Shown: positions 51,018 to 59,164, counted from the first letter of the stretch. The stretch is 64,000 nucleotides of DNA from Tsukamurella sp. TY48 (GCF_019656655.1 NZ_BPMV01000001.1:1612001-1676000); one strand, 5' to 3'. The notes: generated from the sequence alone by a model not told the origin. Numbers and translations are program-made.

Positions 51018-51746
51018 ATGACAGCAGCGGTGAGCGGACGCGGCCTGCAGGTCGCGTTCGAGAACGCGGGCGAGCGGTTCCTCGCCGTGAACGATGTGGA
51101 CGTGGAGATCGCGGAATCCACTCTCACGGTGATCATGGGCCCGTCGGGCTCCGGCAAGACCACACTGATGACCTCGCTGGGCGGCCTGCACGCGCCGACC
51201 GCCGGCACCGTCGAGGCCGGGGGGCAGGACCTGTACGCCCTCTCCGCATCGGCACTGGCCGACTACCGGTTGCGGCACTTCGGCTACATCTTCCAGGACT
51301 ACGGCCTGCTCACGGCGCTCAGCGTGCGCGACAACATCACGCTGCCGATGCGCGCCGCCGGCCGGGAGGTGGATCCGGCCCGGTTCGAGGCGGTGTGCGA
51401 GTCGCTGGAGATCTCGCAGTACGCCGACCGCGTACCGGAGGAGCTGTCGGGTGGGACGCAGCAGCGGGTGGCGTGCGCCCGGGCCCTGCTGGGCGAGCCG
51501 AGCCTGCTGTTCGCCGATGAGCCCACCGGTGCGCTGGACACCGTGAATTCCCGTCGGGTGCGGGAGATCCTGCGCAGGTTCGTCGACGAGCACGGCATCA
51601 CGGTGCTCACCGTGACCCACGATCCGCAGTTCGTGGAATTCGCCGACCGGGTGCTGTTGATCCGTGACGGCCGCATCGAGCACAGCCTGGACAAGCCCAC
51701 GGTGAGTTCGGTGATCGAGCTCTCGGAGCGGAGCGTCGCGCCGTGA
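51018..51746 (+). CDS. ABC transporter ATP-binding protein, MacB/LolD type
   Basis: A 242-residue ATPase. Walker A is GPSGSGKTTLMTSLGG (about residue 40), the signature is ELSGGTQQRVACARALL (LSGGTQQR), and Walker B is SLLFADEPTGALDTVNSRR. The EPTGALD extension is typical of the FtsE/LolD/MacB group that works with FtsX-like permeases. It is coupled to the permease gene by GTGA. In its position next to the precursor and methyltransferase it most likely powers export of, or self-resistance to, the lipopeptide. Confidence 0.95.
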   Translation: MTAAVSGRGLQVAFENAGERFLAVNDVDVEIAESTLTVIMGPSGSGKTTLMTSLGGLHAPTAGTVEAGGQDLYALSASALADYRLRHFGYIFQDYGLLTALSVRDNITLPMRAAGREVDPARFEAVCESLEISQYADRVPEELSGGTQQRVACARALLGEPSLLFADEPTGALDTVNSRRVREILRRFVDEHGITVLTVTHDPQFVEFADRVLLIRDGRIEHSLDKPTVSSVIELSERSVAP

Positions 51747-54049
51747 CCTCCGCTTCCGGCGTCGCCCTCCCGACGGCGTGGAAGCTGCTGCGCCAGAGCG
51801 GGAGACAGGCCGTGCTCGTGGCGGTCCTGGCGCTCGCCCTGCAGGTCGCGGTGGTGCTGCCGCTCACGTTGTGGCAGGAGCAGCGCGTCGCCGTGGGCGC
51901 ATCCGTCGCCGCGACGGTGCCCGAGGGTGATGTCATCGCCACCGCCCCGGCGCCGATCCCCGCCGCCGCCCTCGCCGGGGTGCCGGCCGGGGTGTGCGCC
52001 GTGGGCGAAGTCACCGGTCAGGTGATCGCCGAACCGGGCGCTCCGGACGCCCCCTCGGTGCCCGCGTATCACCGCGCGGCTCGGGGTCCGTGCGCCGGAG
52101 CCGGACTCGCCGACGGGGTATCCCGGCTGACCCCCGGCGAGGGCGCGGGCTCCTTCGAGGTGATGGGTCCGGACCGCACCCGCGTGCGGGTCACGGCGCA
52201 GCCGCCGGTCTCGGCGGCCACCACCCGGTTCGCCGTCGACGATCCGGCGCTCGCCCGCACGCTGCTGGGCACCGACGCGGATTTCTCCACGGTGGCGCTG
52301 TCCGGCCCGGGTGCCGATTCCGCGCGGATCGGTGCACCCGAGGTCCGCACCGCTCCGCGCCAGGCCTACATCGACCAGCTCGCCGCCGCACAGGTGGCCA
52401 CCACGAGCTTCGTCAAGATCATCGCCGAGTTCTTCGCGGTGATCGTCTCGGCCTGTCTGCTGGCGGCGCTCGCCTTCGCGGCGACCCTGCTCGCGATGAA
52501 TCAGCGCCCACAACTGCAGATCCTGTGGCGGCTCGGGGTTCCCGCGCGCACGCGTGCCGCGATCCTCGCCCTGCAGGTCGCCGCGCTCGTGCTGGCCGCG
52601 GCGGTGGGGACGATCATCGTCTTCGCTGTGATCGCCGCGGTGGTTCCCCCGGGCTGGACCGCGCTGGGCACCTTCACCGTGGACGCGATGCGCGCCACCC
52701 CCGCGACTCTCCTCGGCTCCACCCTGCTCGTCGCGGTGGTCCTGGCGGGCGCCTTCGCCTTCGGCATGAAGCTGGAGCAGCAGGACTCGGCGAGCGCACG
52801 TTCCCGGCTGCGGGGCGTGCCGCTGGTGCCCGCCGCCGGTGTGGCGCTGGTGGCCGGCGGCGGCTACCTCGTGCTGCATCCGCCCGGTGGGGCGTTCACC
52901 TGGATCGTGGTGGGGCACTGCCTGTTGGTGCTGGGCGCCTTCGCACTGTGCGCACCCCTACTGACCCTGGTGAGCAGGCTGCGCAGCGTGGGCACCTTCC
53001 GCGGGGTGCTGTTGCCCTGGTTCGGCTTCGGCGGCATCGCGCGCGCCCGGACCCAGGCCCGAGTGGTGGTGGCCTTCCTCGTCTTCGTCTCCAGTCTGGT
53101 GGCGGTGGTCTCGGTGTTCGCCTCGTCGACGAACGCATCGATCTCGCGGCAGATCGACGCCAACGTGGGCGCGCAGTTCGTGGCGGAACCCAAGGCGGGC
53201 TTCGAGATCGATCAGGCCGATGTCACCGCGCTGCGGGCGGTGCCGGGTCCCGGCACGGTGCTGGCGGTGAGCCCGCAGCAGGTGACCGGATCGGGCGGGC
53301 CCCTCAGCGGCATCGCGATCGACGGATCACTGGACGCCGGGGCACTGCTGGTGACCCTGCGCGAGGGAACACAGAGTCTCACTCCCGGCGGAGCCCTGCT
53401 GTCGGAATCGACGGCGAAGCGGATCGGCGCGCGCACCGGCGGCACCGCGGAGATCGCCGGGACCGAGTACCGGGTGGGCGGCGTGTACGCCGACGCGCCG
53501 ACCCTCGGCGACTTCGTGATCGCCGCGAACCCCGGATCGCGGTACGCCTACGTGCTGATGACGGCGCCACCGCAATCCGATCTCCAGGGAGCGCTGAGCC
53601 CCGCGGTGCCCACCGGCACCGTGCGCTCCATCGGCGACTACCAGATCCAGCAGGCCCGCGAGTCCCGGCAGATCCTCGCTGCGCTGCAACAGCTCTCGGC
53701 GATCTCCAGCCTCGGTCTGCTGCTGGCGCTCGCGGTGGTGCTCGGGGTGCTCAACGCGGGCCGCAGCGGTGAGTGGCGGGCCCTGGCCCGCCTCGGGCTG
53801 CGGCGCGGCCGGATCGTGGCGACCATCGCCGTGGAGGCCACCGCGATCGCGGTGCTCAGCGTGATCGCCGGCCTGGCGGCGGGCATCGTGACCGGGATCG
53901 GCGTGGGCCGCTACCTCGCGAGCTCGGGACTGAGCGACATCGTGGTGGACCCCCGCCTCGTGGGTTCGGCGTTCCTCGCCCTCACCGCGGTGGGGGTCGC
54001 GGTGTACGTGCTCACCTCGCTCGGCGTGCTGCGGCGGATCAGCTTCTGA
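51743..54049 (+). CDS. FtsX-like ABC transporter permease
   Basis: A 768-residue permease with about ten membrane helices arranged as two FtsX-like units. The first unit has helices near residues 20-42 and 210-400 around an extracytoplasmic domain of about 150 residues (45-205). The second has helices near 440-475 and 640-765 around a domain at about 480-630. The final segment GVAVYVLTSLGVLRRISF is typical. MacB/Bce-type permeases move hydrophobic or membrane-inserted compounds, including lipopeptides and lanthipeptides. It starts at GTG 51743, overlapping the ATPase stop, and ends 3 bases before the convergent quinone-oxidoreductase gene. Confidence 0.92.
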   Translation: MTSASGVALPTAWKLLRQSGRQAVLVAVLALALQVAVVLPLTLWQEQRVAVGASVAATVPEGDVIATAPAPIPAAALAGVPAGVCAVGEVTGQVIAEPGAPDAPSVPAYHRAARGPCAGAGLADGVSRLTPGEGAGSFEVMGPDRTRVRVTAQPPVSAATTRFAVDDPALARTLLGTDADFSTVALSGPGADSARIGAPEVRTAPRQAYIDQLAAAQVATTSFVKIIAEFFAVIVSACLLAALAFAATLLAMNQRPQLQILWRLGVPARTRAAILALQVAALVLAAAVGTIIVFAVIAAVVPPGWTALGTFTVDAMRATPATLLGSTLLVAVVLAGAFAFGMKLEQQDSASARSRLRGVPLVPAAGVALVAGGGYLVLHPPGGAFTWIVVGHCLLVLGAFALCAPLLTLVSRLRSVGTFRGVLLPWFGFGGIARARTQARVVVAFLVFVSSLVAVVSVFASSTNASISRQIDANVGAQFVAEPKAGFEIDQADVTALRAVPGPGTVLAVSPQQVTGSGGPLSGIAIDGSLDAGALLVTLREGTQSLTPGGALLSESTAKRIGARTGGTAEIAGTEYRVGGVYADAPTLGDFVIAANPGSRYAYVLMTAPPQSDLQGALSPAVPTGTVRSIGDYQIQQARESRQILAALQQLSAISSLGLLLALAVVLGVLNAGRSGEWRALARLGLRRGRIVATIAVEATAIAVLSVIAGLAAGIVTGIGVGRYLASSGLSDIVVDPRLVGSAFLALTAVGVAVYVLTSLGVLRRISF

Positions 54050-54052
54050 CGG

Positions 54053-54976
54053 TCACCAGCGCAGCACGATGCGGCCCCGCCGGCGCGAGGCCGACAGCCG
54101 CTCCTGTGCCCGTCCGGCCTCACCCGGGCCGAAGCACTCGATCGGACCGATCACCTCCGGCTGGTCGATGATGCGCGCGTTCCACCAGGCGATGTGCGCC
54201 GCGGCACCGGCCGCCTCGCGGACGTTCGCGGTGACCAGGCGGCGATGCGGCAGCGGGTACTCGGTGTCGGCGCGCACGCGGACCACGGTCTCGGCGGACC
54301 GGAACCGCTCCGACAGTGCGGCACCGAGGTTCGCGGCGTCGATGATCACATCGGGCTCGTCGACACCACCGGCGGTACCGTCCGTGAGCAGCTGGTGGGC
54401 GCCGAGACCACGCAGCAGGGCATCGTCGCCCTCCCGCGCCAGCGCGACCGTCCGGTGTCCTGCGGCGGCGGAGGCGACCACGAGGAACCGTCCCAGCGCA
54501 CCGGCGGCACCGGTCACCACCACCGTGCGCGACCCCGGGCCGAGGGCCTGCAGGATCGACGAGGCGGTGACGCCGTTGAGCGGGATGCTCGCCGCGGCCT
54601 CGGCGGGCAGGCCCGCGGGCACGACGGCGGCGCGCTCGGCATCGACCTCCACGTACGCCGCGTAGCTCCCCGCATGCGCGGTGACGCCGGGCAGCGTGAG
54701 CGCGTTCACCACGGCGCCCACCGGGAGACCGGGTGCGGTGGAGGACACCACCTCGCCCACACACTCCATACCCGGCACGAAACCGCTCGCCGTGTCACCG
54801 ACGAAGGCGTCCATCCGCCCGGTCCGAAAGCTCACATCCACGGGGTTGACCCCGGAGAAGGCGCTGCGCAGTACCGCCCGCCCGGGACCGGACGCCGACT
54901 TCTCATCGTCGAACTCGGTGAGCACCTCGGGCCCGCCGTAGCCGCGGAAGCCGATGCACGGTCCAGCGAATGTCAC
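54053..54976 (-). CDS. Zinc-independent MDR-family quinone oxidoreductase
   Basis: A 307-residue medium-chain reductase of the quinone-oxidoreductase (QOR)/enoyl reductase group. FRGYGGPEVLTEFDD at the N-terminus, SGVNPVDVSFRTG, and the NADPH-binding loop TVVVTGAAGALGRFLVVASA around residue 152 identify it; zinc-ligand cysteines are absent. It is the last gene of the run MFS-ALAS-GNAT-Gfo/Idh-QOR. The lipid cluster on the other side has no enoyl reductase of its own, so this protein could in principle fill that role, but its operon membership points to the aminolevulinate synthase genes. The start is GTG 54976. Confidence 0.85.
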   Translation of the reverse strand: MTFAGPCIGFRGYGGPEVLTEFDDEKSASGPGRAVLRSAFSGVNPVDVSFRTGRMDAFVGDTASGFVPGMECVGEVVSSTAPGLPVGAVVNALTLPGVTAHAGSYAAYVEVDAERAAVVPAGLPAEAAASIPLNGVTASSILQALGPGSRTVVVTGAAGALGRFLVVASAAAGHRTVALAREGDDALLRGLGAHQLLTDGTAGGVDEPDVIIDAANLGAALSERFRSAETVVRVRADTEYPLPHRRLVTANVREAAGAAAHIAWWNARIIDQPEVIGPIECFGPGEAGRAQERLSASRRRGRIVLRW

Positions 54977-56029
54977 CTATCCCAGCCGTTCGGAGTCGAG
55001 ACGGTCGAGGGTCGACCGAGCCTGCCCCCCACCGTATACCGCCTCCGCTCGCACGCTCCGCGAGATCTCGCCCAGTAGCCGCTGCAGCTGCACCGCATCG
55101 TCGAATCCGGCGTACCGGCGGCCGAACCTGCCGTCCAGGACATCCAGCCAGAACCGCACCAGCTTCGCGGCGCCCACCGGCGAACCGTCGGCCGGCGGCG
55201 TGAAATCCAGCTCCACCGGCGGCACCGTCCCCGCCGTCGACCAGTGCCGCAGCCGGTCGTAGTCCCAGGCCGGATCGTCGAACCGCAGCTCGAAGTACTC
55301 GCGCTCACCGCGTGCGCCCTCGGCGGTGATCTCCACGACCCGGGAGCGGCTCGGATGGCCGAAGCTGGAGTAGCCGGTGACCACCGCGCCGCCCACCTCG
55401 AAGGCGATCTGCGCGGACTCCGGCAGCACCGTTCCCGCGGCCGCGTAATCGGATTCGATCACCGTGGCGGAGCTCAGCCGGACCTGCGCCAGATCGCCGC
55501 CCACGAGATGCACCGCGAGATCGAGCGGGTGGATCACCTCGGAGACCACGCCGACGGTGGGCCGCGGATCGTCGAACCTGTTCTTGGCCCATACGAAGTT
55601 CACCCGCGCTACCCGCAGCTCGGCCGCCGCCACCCGATCACGGACGTACGAGACGGCCGCGGAGTACCGCTCTATGGTGTTGAGGGCGAAGCGATCCCGT
55701 CCCGACCACGCGGACGACCAGCCCTCGGCCACCGTCTGATCGGGGGCCACCAGCGGCTTCTCGCTGACCACGAAGCCGTCGGCGTGATGCAGCAGGTCGA
55801 GGACGGCGTCGTGCTGATCATCGTTGGTGGCGTTGATCAAGTACTCCGAGCCGGCGAACCGCGCAGTCCGGTCGGCCGGCGCCGAGGCGGCGATCCGCGC
55901 GGAATCGGCGCGCCCGTACTCCCGGAACTCGACGGCCTCCCCCGTGCCGGCGAGCCGGACGGCCGCCACCAAGGCCTCACGCAGGCGGGTGCCCTCGTAC
56001 CCGGTGCCGAACAGCTCGACGCGGGTCAC
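54977..56029 (-). CDS. Gfo/Idh/MocA-like NAD(P)-dependent oxidoreductase
   Basis: A 350-residue Rossmann-fold oxidoreductase with the Gfo/Idh/MocA marker SEKPLVAPDQTV (EKP, about residue 92). The N-terminal nucleotide-binding loop is short (VELFGTGYEGTRLREALV). The C-terminal domain includes SEVIHPLDLAVHLVGG, corresponding to the family's catalytic HxxD region. Family members act on sugars, inositols, or reduce biliverdin-like or imine groups; the substrate is unknown here. GTG 56029 overlaps the stop of the GNAT gene (GTGA), and the next gene begins immediately after this stop. Confidence 0.8.
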   Translation of the reverse strand: MTRVELFGTGYEGTRLREALVAAVRLAGTGEAVEFREYGRADSARIAASAPADRTARFAGSEYLINATNDDQHDAVLDLLHHADGFVVSEKPLVAPDQTVAEGWSSAWSGRDRFALNTIERYSAAVSYVRDRVAAAELRVARVNFVWAKNRFDDPRPTVGVVSEVIHPLDLAVHLVGGDLAQVRLSSATVIESDYAAAGTVLPESAQIAFEVGGAVVTGYSSFGHPSRSRVVEITAEGARGEREYFELRFDDPAWDYDRLRHWSTAGTVPPVELDFTPPADGSPVGAAKLVRFWLDVLDGRFGRRYAGFDDAVQLQRLLGEISRSVRAEAVYGGGQARSTLDRLDSERLG

Positions 56030-56511
56030 CGCAGGTCCTTCCGGAAGTGGGTCTCCGAATCCGCGAGGTAGCCGAGGCCGCGGTACACCGGCTCGGCCGC
56101 CGGCGTCGAGGCCAGCACCACCGCGCCGGCGCCCCGCTCGGCGAACCACTCCTCGGCGGCGGCGGTCAGCCGGGCGGCGATCCCCCGGCCGCGGGCTTGC
56201 GGCGCCACGTACACGCCCTGCACCCATCCCGCCCTGCCGGTGGGGTTCGACGGGCCCGCGAGACGGTGATCGACGATCGCGGTGAGCGTGCCGACCGCCG
56301 CATCGCCGTCGGTGGCGAGGAAGGTGCGCACGGCGGCCGGGTCGGCGAATTCGGCCGCGAGCTGGGCCCGGTAGTGCGGGATCCAGTCGGGAGCATCGGG
56401 TCCGGAGGCCCAGTGCGCCTGCGGATCCGAGGTGAGCAGTCCCTCTCGCAGCCGGACGAGATCGTCCTCGTCTCCCGGCGCGGCACTGCGGATCTGCAGG
56501 ACCGCGGCCAT
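56026..56511 (-). CDS. GNAT-family N-acetyltransferase
   Basis: A 161-residue GNAT protein. The acetyl-CoA-binding loop is WVQGVYVAPQARGRGIAARLTAAAEEW (V-x-P-x-x-R-G-R-G-I-A, around residue 105), and VYRGLGYLADSETHFRKDL ends the fold. It sits between the aminolevulinate synthase gene (TGATG overlap) and the Gfo/Idh gene (GTGA overlap). A role in acylating the amino product of that pathway is a reasonable inference; the substrate is otherwise unknown. Its start at ATG 56511 is fixed by the coupling. Confidence 0.88.
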   Translation of the reverse strand: MAAVLQIRSAAPGDEDDLVRLREGLLTSDPQAHWASGPDAPDWIPHYRAQLAAEFADPAAVRTFLATDGDAAVGTLTAIVDHRLAGPSNPTGRAGWVQGVYVAPQARGRGIAARLTAAAEEWFAERGAGAVVLASTPAAEPVYRGLGYLADSETHFRKDLR

Positions 56512-57764
56512 CAGACGCCCAGCTCCCGGAACACCGCGCCCAGCGCGGTGGCCAGGTGTTCGATGTGGTCGTAGGTGTGCGCCGGGGTCACGTTGATCCG
56601 GAATCGGCTGGTGCCCTCCGGAACGGTCGGCGGGTTGATCGGCTGCACGTAGATCCGGTACTCGTCGAACAGCCGGCGCGCAGCGAGGGTGCACCGGTGC
56701 GGGTCGCCGATGCGCACCGGCAGGATGTGCGTGACCGAATCCTCCATCACCGTGATGCCGTGCGCGCGCAGCCGCTGCCGCAACAGTTCGGTCTTCGCCT
56801 GCAGATCGGCGCGCAGATCCTCGGCGCCGCGCACGATCTCGACGCTGCGCCGGGCGGCGGCGCAGGTGGCGGGCGGGAGCGCCGTGGTGAAGATGAAGCC
56901 GGGCGCGAACGAGCGGATGGCGTCGATCAGCCAGTCCCGGCCGGCGATGAACCCGCCGATCACGCCGATCGATTTGGCGAGTGTTCCCTGCACGATGTCG
57001 ATCTCGTCGAGCAGGCCGAGTGAGGCCGCGATGCCCCGGCCCTGCGGCCCGTACATGCCGATGGCGTGCACCTCGTCCAGGAAGACCAGTGCGCCGTGCT
57101 CCTTCGCCACCGCGAGCAGCTCGGCGATCGGCGCGATATCGCCGTCCATCGAGTACACCGATTCGAAGACCACCAGCTTCGGCACGGCCGGATCCGCGGC
57201 CGCGAGCTGCGCCCGCAGATCGTCGACATCGTTGTGCCGGAAGACGTGGCGGCCGTTGCGATTGCGGCGGACACCGGCGATGATCGAGGCGTGGTTCAGC
57301 TCATCGCTGAAGATCTCCAGATCCGGGTACACCAGGCTGAGCGCCTCGAGGGCCGCATCGTTCGATCCGTAGCCGGTGGGGAAGACGAGCGCCCGCTCCT
57401 TACCGAACCACTCGCCCAGAACGCCCTCCAGGGCGATGATCTCGTGATTGGTGCCGCCGATGTTGCGGGAGCCGCCGGCGCCCACGCCGTACCGGCGCAG
57501 CGCCTGTTCGGCCGCGGCGATCACCTCGGGATGCTGCGCCATCGCGAGGTAGTCGTTGCTGCACCACACCACCACATCGGCATCGGGCTCGGCCTCGGCG
57601 GCAGGCGATCCGATCGCCGCGGCCGGGAAGGCCCCCGCGCGGCGGTTGATGTTCGCGAAGGTCCGGTAGTTGCCGCTCTCGCGGAGATCGTCCAGCTTGC
57701 CGCGGGCGACGGTCTCGTAGCGATCGACGGTGTCGAGCAGGATTTCGGTCACGCCGGTACTCAC
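56511..57764 (-). CDS. hemA: 5-aminolevulinate synthase
   Basis: A 417-residue PLP enzyme that condenses glycine and succinyl-CoA to 5-aminolevulinate. It is closer to true ALAS than to BioF or KBL: YRTFANINRRAGAFPAA, VVWCSNDYLAMAQHP, GAGGSRNIGGTNHEI, ELNHASIIAGVRRNRNGRH, VVFESVYSMDGDIAPIAEL, FLDEVHAIGMYGPQGRGI, the PLP Lys in GTLAKSIGVIGG, and YVQPINPPTVPEGTSRFRI. Most actinobacteria make heme from glutamyl-tRNA and use ALAS only in specialised metabolism (C5N units), so this copy may not serve heme synthesis. The start is GTG 57764 or GTG 57752; neither has a strong ribosome-binding site. Confidence 0.92.
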   Translation of the reverse strand: MSTGVTEILLDTVDRYETVARGKLDDLRESGNYRTFANINRRAGAFPAAAIGSPAAEAEPDADVVVWCSNDYLAMAQHPEVIAAAEQALRRYGVGAGGSRNIGGTNHEIIALEGVLGEWFGKERALVFPTGYGSNDAALEALSLVYPDLEIFSDELNHASIIAGVRRNRNGRHVFRHNDVDDLRAQLAAADPAVPKLVVFESVYSMDGDIAPIAELLAVAKEHGALVFLDEVHAIGMYGPQGRGIAASLGLLDEIDIVQGTLAKSIGVIGGFIAGRDWLIDAIRSFAPGFIFTTALPPATCAAARRSVEIVRGAEDLRADLQAKTELLRQRLRAHGITVMEDSVTHILPVRIGDPHRCTLAARRLFDEYRIYVQPINPPTVPEGTSRFRINVTPAHTYDHIEHLATALGAVFRELGV

Positions 57765-57772
57765 TTTCGTGG

Positions 57773-57800
57773 GAGTGCTGAGGGCTGAGTGCTGAGGGCT
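57773..57800. repeat. Perfect 14-bp tandem duplication upstream of the ALAS gene
   Basis: GAGTGCTGAGGGCT occurs twice back to back (57773-57786 and 57787-57800) in the 56-base spacer between the MFS and ALAS genes, just before the ALAS start. It may be a regulatory duplication or a slippage product. Confidence 0.7.
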
Positions 57801-57820
57801 GGGGAGGCTGTTCGGATCGA

Positions 57821-58987
57821 TCAGGAGACGGTCGCGGATTCCGCGACGGCCGTGCGGGCGAGGCGGATCCGCACCAGTTGGATCGCGAAGGCGAGGGCCA
57901 AGGGCAGCGCCGCCAGCAGGGCCAGCGAGCCGCCCACCGTGCCGCCCGCGATCACCAGGGCACCGATCGCCGATCCCACGGCGGAGCCGAGGTAGTTGGC
58001 CGAGGAGTTCGCGGCCACGGCGGTGGCCCCGTCGTTCGGTGCCGCCGCGAGCAAGGTGTGCTGCTGCGGAGCGAGCGACGACCAGCCCAGCGCGCCCCAC
58101 AGGAACAGGCCGACAGCCAGGATCACCGCCGCCGGTTCCAGGCCGATCACCACCAGCACGAGCGCCAGCACGGCGGTGATCACCGCGGTGATCGCGAGCG
58201 TGTTCTTCAGCGCGTCCACGATCCGGCCGATCGCGAACACGCCGACCGCGCCACCGATCCCCCAGATCCAGATGGACAGCGTGAGGTGCGAGGACAGGCT
58301 GGAGGTGGACAGCAGCGGGCTGATGTAGGTGTAGAGGCCGAGCGAGCCGATGCCGGTGAACAGGGTGACCAGCACGGTGAGCAGCGTCGGAGTGCGGGTC
58401 AGGGAGCGCAGCCGCGCCGTGAGGCCGGGGGCCTCGATGCTGGGCAACGCATCGCCGCCGCGGAACCGCACGCCGATCAGTGCCGCCACGCCCAGAGCGG
58501 TGACGATGCCGATCGTGGCGCGCCAATCGAACCGGTTCGCCACCAGCAGCCCCAGAGGCACACCGAAGACGCTGCCGGTGGCCATGCCCGCCAGCACCAG
58601 ACTCAGTGCGCGGCCGCGGCGTTCGGGTGCCACGAGATGGGCGGCGACCGCGGACGAGAGCGGCGAGTAGACCCCGGCCGCCGCGCCCGCGATGATCCGG
58701 GCGGCGATGAACACCGCGATGGTGGGCGCCAGCAGCGTGAGCAGATTGCCCACCGCGAAGACCGCGAGCGCGATGGTGAGGTTGCGCCCGGAGTTGCGGC
58801 CGGCGTGCCCCGCGAGCAGCGGCCCGGAGATCGCGTAGGCGCCGGTGAAGGCCGTGACGCCCAGCCCCACCAGGGACTGCGTGGTGTGCAGATCGCTCGC
58901 GATCGCGGGCAGCAGCCCCGCGATCACGTAGGCGTCCAGGCCCAGTGCGACGCTCCCGATGATGAACGGCCACAACGTGCGTGCCAT
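57821..58987 (-). CDS. MFS transporter, arabinose-efflux / drug:H+ antiporter type
   Basis: A 388-residue twelve-helix major facilitator of the DHA1 type. LGLDAYVIAGLLPAIASDL (helix 1) and the loop GHAGRNSGRN are recognisable, with GVPLGLLVANRFDWRATIG at helices 5/6 as in the antiporter motif. The start is ATG 58987. It is the first gene of the minus-strand run containing ALAS, GNAT, Gfo/Idh and QOR genes, and probably exports the product of that group. The C-terminal EQ-rich loop typical of sugar efflux proteins is lacking. Confidence 0.88.
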   Translation of the reverse strand: MARTLWPFIIGSVALGLDAYVIAGLLPAIASDLHTTQSLVGLGVTAFTGAYAISGPLLAGHAGRNSGRNLTIALAVFAVGNLLTLLAPTIAVFIAARIIAGAAAGVYSPLSSAVAAHLVAPERRGRALSLVLAGMATGSVFGVPLGLLVANRFDWRATIGIVTALGVAALIGVRFRGGDALPSIEAPGLTARLRSLTRTPTLLTVLVTLFTGIGSLGLYTYISPLLSTSSLSSHLTLSIWIWGIGGAVGVFAIGRIVDALKNTLAITAVITAVLALVLVVIGLEPAAVILAVGLFLWGALGWSSLAPQQHTLLAAAPNDGATAVAANSSANYLGSAVGSAIGALVIAGGTVGGSLALLAALPLALAFAIQLVRIRLARTAVAESATVS

Positions 58988-59113
58988 CGATTCTCCCCTG
59001 CTTCGCCCGCCGGATCGGCGGCACCGTTCGTTCGGTGTCGTAAGCAGGTTATGAAGGATGTGGGCGTGGTGCCCGATCAGCGGGCCTTTCGATCACCACT
59101 GTGTCTAACTGTT

Positions 59114-59159
59114 GGGCCGGCCCAGGTTTTCGTACATAGTCAACGGTCCGGGCCGGCCC
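59114..59159. terminator. Paired GGGCCGGCCC palindromes downstream of aftB
   Basis: GGGCCGGCCC occurs at 59114-59123 and again at 59150-59159. Each is self-complementary, and the two can also pair with each other around a 26-base loop. They lie just after the aftB stop on the minus strand, in the 177-base gap before the MFS gene, and probably separate the arabinogalactan genes from the accessory block. Confidence 0.55.
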
Positions 59160-59164
59160 AGCGG

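Larger units (their letters stand above)
37989..54049. other. Lipolanthine-type biosynthetic gene cluster
   Basis: Extent of the inferred cluster: lanA, lanD, lanKC, ketoreductase, aldehyde dehydrogenase, ketosynthase-like half protein, AMP ligase, ketosynthase, ACP, two GNAT-fold proteins, MaoC dehydratase and ThDP enzyme on the minus strand; PRMT-like methyltransferase and two-gene ABC exporter on the plus strand. Almost every junction in the minus-strand run is an ATGA, GTGA or TGATG overlap. The two-component genes at 36,004-37,952 may belong as well. No leader peptidase, malonyl transferase, enoyl reductase or thioesterase is visible inside these bounds. Confidence 0.8.

Noticed and set aside
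56511-57764. 8-amino-7-oxononanoate synthase (bioF) or 2-amino-3-ketobutyrate ligase (kbl)
   Set aside because: ALAS-specific segments such as the FANINRRAGAFP start, WCSNDYLAMAQHP and SVYSMDGDIAPI are present, and no biotin or threonine genes lie nearby.
59113-59160. The two TGGGCCGGCCCA-like palindromes as recombination or attachment sites
   Set aside because: They sit just behind the aftB stop and behave as a normal hairpin terminator; nothing else suggests recombination.
34971-59164. Mobile element signatures (integrase, transposase, tRNA attachment site) at the ends of the accessory block
   Set aside because: I searched both junctions by eye and saw no such gene, no tRNA and no convincing long direct repeat.
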